A stretch of DNA of 49,868 bases from JBBQWS01 sp038210415 (lineage in GTDB: Bacteria > Actinomycetota > Actinomycetes > Prado026), in the NCBI GenBank assembly GCA_038210415.1, contig JBBQWS010000021.1, forward strand, positions 1 through 49,868. The letters are read 5' to 3'. Both the position numbers and the translations under genes were made by a program. Numbering within the stretch: the first letter of the stretch is position 1; each line of letters starts with the position of its first letter. A model generated the notes under the pieces. The model was not told the origin of the DNA, searched no databases, and saw nothing but the letters and a program-made list of their open reading frames with translations. Positions 49,557 through 49,868 of the stretch are shown here, piece by piece.

Positions 49557-49868
49557 CTAGCGCCGGCCCACGGCCCAGCGCCGGACAAGGTCGATCCGCT
49601 GCTGCAGCTGCGCGGCGTCGGCCTGCGCGGTCGGCGGGCCGCCCCCCACCCGCCGCAACTCGGCGTGGATGGCTCCGTGCGGCTGTTGGGTGCGGTGGTG
49701 CCAGGCAGCGACGAGCCCGCCGAGCTCCTTGCGCAGCGCGTCGACGGCGACCCGGGTGCCGACCGCGGCCGCCGGCTCGGCAGCCGCGACCCGGACGCGC
49801 CGGCCGCCGGCCAGCTGGTCGGCCTGCCGTTTGCGCAGCAGGGCCGTGACCTGGTCGGAGTCCAGCAG
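49557..49868 (-). CDS. 3' end of an unidentified gene cut by the window edge
   Basis: The last 103 residues of a protein entering from beyond the right edge, ending LQQRIDLVRRWAVGRR before TAG. It is helical and rich in Arg/Ala, with VDALRKELGGLVAAWHHRTQ and HAELRRVGGGPPTAQADAAQ. The latter resembles the tail of large actinobacterial DEAD/DEAH-type helicases, but too little is visible to be sure. It is on the same strand as, and upstream of, the amino-acid ABC operon. Confidence 0.6.
   Translation of the reverse strand: MLDSDQVTALLRKRQADQLAGGRRVRVAAAEPAAAVGTRVAVDALRKELGGLVAAWHHRTQQPHGAIHAELRRVGGGPPTAQADAAQLQQRIDLVRRWAVGRR

Overview
The window is high-GC DNA with GC-rich third codon positions, many GTG starts, ATGA/GTGA overlaps and probable leaderless promoters. 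All of this points to an actinomycete. Gene order around clpS-DUF2017-mec-cysO-cysM and murI-MBL-rph-rdgB follows the Mycobacterium tuberculosis Rv1331-Rv1341 neighbourhood with changes. The genus cannot be fixed from sequence alone; lipoproteins, Ldt, DUF3618, FGE-type and GlxA-like genes fit a soil actinomycete.

Region 1 (1 to about 7.9 kb) is an accessory stretch with signs of integration. It starts with a 3' fragment of a tRNA-Lys gene (attachment-site scar), a hairpin, and the decayed C-terminus of a tyrosine integrase that runs into a truncated winged-helix/cyclase-like/ATPase/TPR regulator. A homocysteine S-methyltransferase is divergent from it. Then comes a TerC-type membrane protein under a recognisable yybP-ykoY (manganese) riboswitch, coupled to a bacterial eRF1-like (baeRF) gene, and a formylglycine-generating-enzyme gene that has lost its N-terminal half.

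Region 2 (7.9-25.9 kb) is mixed chromosomal content: AraC regulator and VOC protein; a secreted copper radical oxidase with a LamG-like protein; bioA and a GNAT; an L,D-transpeptidase lipoprotein; an SDR-GNAT fusion; a DEAD-box helicase; SDR and DUF3618; Bcp peroxiredoxin; an MFS transporter; a FkbM methyltransferase beside tRNA-Leu(UAG); a membrane protein of unknown function; pirin; and a two-gene set of an ESX-like small protein plus a DUF1023 alpha/beta hydrolase.

Region 3 (26.0-34.4 kb) is conserved housekeeping: the murI-MBL-rph-rdgB operon; a frameshifted AbiEi/DUF559-type gene; clpS-DUF2017 and mec-cysO-cysM (sulfur-carrier-dependent cysteine synthesis); and a divergent class V aminotransferase-fold gene.

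Region 4 (34.4-43.6 kb) looks like amino-sugar or beta-glucoside use: a secreted GH18 protein, an uncharacterised leaderless gene, then a ROK regulator with a 25-bp palindromic operator, ABC sugar-binding protein, two permeases, GH4 glycosidase and a BadF/N-acetylglucosamine-kinase-type sugar kinase in one overlapping operon without an ATPase gene.

Region 5 (43.7-49.9 kb) holds a MmcQ/YjbR protein, RDD membrane protein, secreted M1 aminopeptidase, HdeD membrane protein, a polar amino-acid ABC transporter with a short tandem duplication over its last stop codon, and the 3' end of a further gene cut by the window edge.
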